Source: Bog-375 sp049587755 (GTDB taxonomy: Bacteria; Acidobacteriota; Terriglobia; Bryobacterales; Bryobacteraceae). From it: a stretch of 64,000 bases of DNA. Every line of letters starts with the position of its first letter. The first letter of the stretch is position 1. The stretch is taken from assembly GCA_049587755.1 (NCBI GenBank), contig JBAVEN010000086.1:1-64000 (forward strand), given 5' to 3'. The notes beneath the pieces are model-generated. The model saw only the letters and a list, made by a program, of their open reading frames with translations, did not search any database and had not been told where the DNA came from. This document shows, piece by piece, positions 62,232 through 64,000 of this stretch. The translations under genes and the position numbers were made by a program.

Positions 62232-64000
62232 GTGTCCGCCTCGCGCCGGTTACAATGGGGATTGCGTTCTTCCTTTCTGTGGTTATTCTTCCTGTCCTTC
62301 CCCGTCGTGGCTCAGCCGCCTGATGCGCCGCAACCGCCAGCCCAGCCGACGCCTGCCGCGCAGCATGAAACGGTGGTGGTGACGGGCGCCTTCGAGCCGC
62401 TTACGCTCGATGAAATGGACCGTGCCATTTCAGTGCTGCCGGCGCGCGTCAACGACCTGGTGCTCAACGCGCTGGTGGATCTGCTGCGTACCGATCCCGC
62501 GCTCGATCTTCAGGAGCGCGCGCCCGATGGCGTGCAGACCGACCTTTCGATCCGCGGCGGCACCTTCGCCCAGACGCTGGTGCTGCTCGACGGCCAACGG
62601 CTGAGCGACGCGCAAACCGGCCACCACGACATGGATATCCCGGTGCCGCTCGATACCATCCAGCAGGTCGAGGTGCTGCGCGGCTCCGGCTCCACGCTCT
62701 ATGGCTCGGACGCGATTGGCGGCGTGATCAACATCATCACTGCCCCGCCCGAGGATATGGAGTTGCGGTTGCGCACCTCGGTGGGCAACGACGGCATCAA
62801 CCAGCAGCGCGCGTCGATTTCGGATACGTTCGGGCCGGTGAGCGAGCAGCTCAGCTTCGCGCGCGATTTTTCCACCGGCTTCATGCCGGACCGCGACTAT
62901 CGCAACCTGGACTTCGCCTCGAGCACGCACGTCGCGACCGGTTGGGGCGCGAGCGATCTGACTGCGGCGTACATGGACAAGCCGTTCGGCGCCGCCGACT
63001 TCTATGGTCCGTATCCTTCCTGGGAGGACACCAAGACCTGGTGGATCGGCGGGCGGCAGGCGCTGGGCAAGAAGACCGAAGCGAGCTTCGCCTGGCGGCG
63101 GCACAGCGATCTGTTCGTGCTCTTCCGCGATCAGCCCGCGATTTACACCAACCATCACGCCGATGAAAGCTACCAGGGCGCACTGCGCCGCAGGGAAACG
63201 CCAGCGCAGGCCGTCACTATCTCGTACGGCGTGGAGGCGCTCCACGAATCCATCGTGAGCAACAACCTGGGAATTCACGCGCGCAGCCGTGCCGCGGCCT
63301 ATGCGGCGGCGGACTTCCGGGCGCTGCGGCGGTTCTCGCTCACCGTGGCGGCGCGGGAGGAGATCTGGCGCAACCTTTCGGCGACGCTCAGTCCCACTAT
63401 CGCGGGCGGCGCCTGGGTAAGTCCGCGATTCAAATTTCGCGGGTCGGTAAGCCGCGCGTTTCGCGTGCCCAGTTACACCGAACTGTATTACTCTGATCCC
63501 AGCGACTACGGCAATCCTAACCTGCGGCCGGAGAGCGCCTGGGACTACGAAGCCGGCGTCGACTGGCATCCCGGTTTCCGCGTGCGCGGCGAGCTGACCG
63601 TATTCAATCGCCAGGTGCGGAATGGCATCGATTATTACCGCACTGACGTGGACGCCCCGTGGCAGGCGTTGAACATAGACCGGCTGCGATTCACCGGCGT
63701 GGAAAGCGGGCTGCACTTAGTGCTCACCCGTTCGCAAACACTCGACCTGCACTATGACTGGCTAATTGGCACACAAGACACCGTACCCGGCACTTACACG
63801 AAGTACAGCTTCAATTACCCCTCCGATGACGCGGTGGCGGCGTGGCAAGCGATGTTCGATGGGCGCTGGATGTTGCGCAGCCGCGTAGGCGCGATGAATC
63901 GCCGCGGCCTTTCGCCGTACGCCCTGTGGGATGTCTACGCCGCCTATGCAGCCGGCGCCGTCCACCCGTTCTTACAAGTTTCCAACCTGACTAACACCGA
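62232..64000 (+). CDS. BtuB-like TonB-dependent receptor (partial, runs off the window)
   Basis: About 590 codons are present. Signal peptide (LQWGLRSSFLWLFFLSFPVVAQ) from the GTG at 62232, chosen because GGAG lies 7 bases upstream; the TTG at 62262 is an alternative. Then a short Pro-rich spacer, the TonB box-like ETVVVTGAFEP, a classical plug domain (LSIRGGTFAQTLVLLDGQRL, VEVLRGSGSTLYGSDAIGGV) and most of a barrel (FRVPSYTELYYSDPSDYGNP, LRPESAWDYEAGVD). Unlike the two Oar-type receptors it has no carboxypeptidase-like domain. It resembles BtuB/siderophore receptors; vitamin B12 as ligand is suggested only by nrdJ being next door. Confidence 0.9.
   Translation, partial: MSASRRLQWGLRSSFLWLFFLSFPVVAQPPDAPQPPAQPTPAAQHETVVVTGAFEPLTLDEMDRAISVLPARVNDLVLNALVDLLRTDPALDLQERAPDGVQTDLSIRGGTFAQTLVLLDGQRLSDAQTGHHDMDIPVPLDTIQQVEVLRGSGSTLYGSDAIGGVINIITAPPEDMELRLRTSVGNDGINQQRASISDTFGPVSEQLSFARDFSTGFMPDRDYRNLDFASSTHVATGWGASDLTAAYMDKPFGAADFYGPYPSWEDTKTWWIGGRQALGKKTEASFAWRRHSDLFVLFRDQPAIYTNHHADESYQGALRRRETPAQAVTISYGVEALHESIVSNNLGIHARSRAAAYAAADFRALRRFSLTVAAREEIWRNLSATLSPTIAGGAWVSPRFKFRGSVSRAFRVPSYTELYYSDPSDYGNPNLRPESAWDYEAGVDWHPGFRVRGELTVFNRQVRNGIDYYRTDVDAPWQALNIDRLRFTGVESGLHLVLTRSQTLDLHYDWLIGTQDTVPGTYTKYSFNYPSDDAVAAWQAMFDGRWMLRSRVGAMNRRGLSPYALWDVYAAYAAGAVHPFLQVSNLTNT

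Noticed and set aside
62150..62260. Cobalamin riboswitch before the BtuB-like gene
   Set aside because: Only a partial B12-box-like string on the wrong strand.

Overview
The window is GC-rich, densely coded chromosomal DNA. Gene content points to an acidobacterium of the Candidatus Solibacter / Bryobacterales type: two Oar-like TonB-dependent receptors with N-terminal carboxypeptidase-regulatory-like domains, a matrixin protease ending in the repeat Ig/TIG-type domains common in Solibacter, a VWFA protein with an acidobacterial N-terminus, a tannase-family esterase, a GH3 and a GH5 enzyme, LpxC (so a Gram-negative envelope) and a PEP-CTERM protein. The assignment is from recognised families, not from a search.

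Layout. 1-4760: polA, lpxC, a small secreted protein, with palindromic intergenic repeats. 4763-9928: secreted GH3 glycosidase divergent from a LacI regulator, followed by a fucose-1-phosphate guanylyltransferase-like gene, a probable sugar-utilisation/activation locus. 10059-13173: small genes (RRM protein, 53-residue basic protein, coiled-coil protein) and a CmoB-like methyltransferase. 13278-20263: GH5 enzyme, galT, TrpB2, tannase, a zinc-ribbon membrane protein and an EamA permease. 20508-26075: suhB, an Hfq-like frame, VWFA protein, a MoaD-MoaE fusion, a thioesterase, and an Nramp-UspA fusion. 26274-39187: an accessory secreted-protein region with a large TonB receptor, a tandem pair of unrecognised paralogues flanked by two genes sharing a 41-bp upstream element, the matrixin, and a beta-propeller. 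39260-45568: recN then the classical rpmH-rnpA-yidD-yidC-jag-mnmE cluster. 45828-50513: a tiny exported protein made of three TGPLLPPDPWES repeats, an ExeA-type ATPase, infC, small genes and a PEP-CTERM protein. 51065-55282: a coupled metallopeptidase/OPT transporter pair and an NHL propeller with a frame-shifted remnant. 55734-64000: second Oar-like receptor with a clear promoter and terminator, class II (B12) ribonucleotide reductase nrdJ with a terminator, and the start of a BtuB-like receptor.

How it fits together: most of the window is housekeeping (replication, envelope, tRNA modification, membrane insertion, molybdopterin, dNTP synthesis) interleaved with secreted or outer-membrane genes for polymer degradation and uptake. 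Intergenic spaces carry at least three families of dispersed palindromic repeats. Several genes without a Shine-Dalgarno have a -10-like hexamer 7-13 nt before the start codon, suggesting leaderless transcripts. No tRNA, rRNA, CRISPR array, prophage or intact insertion sequence was seen.
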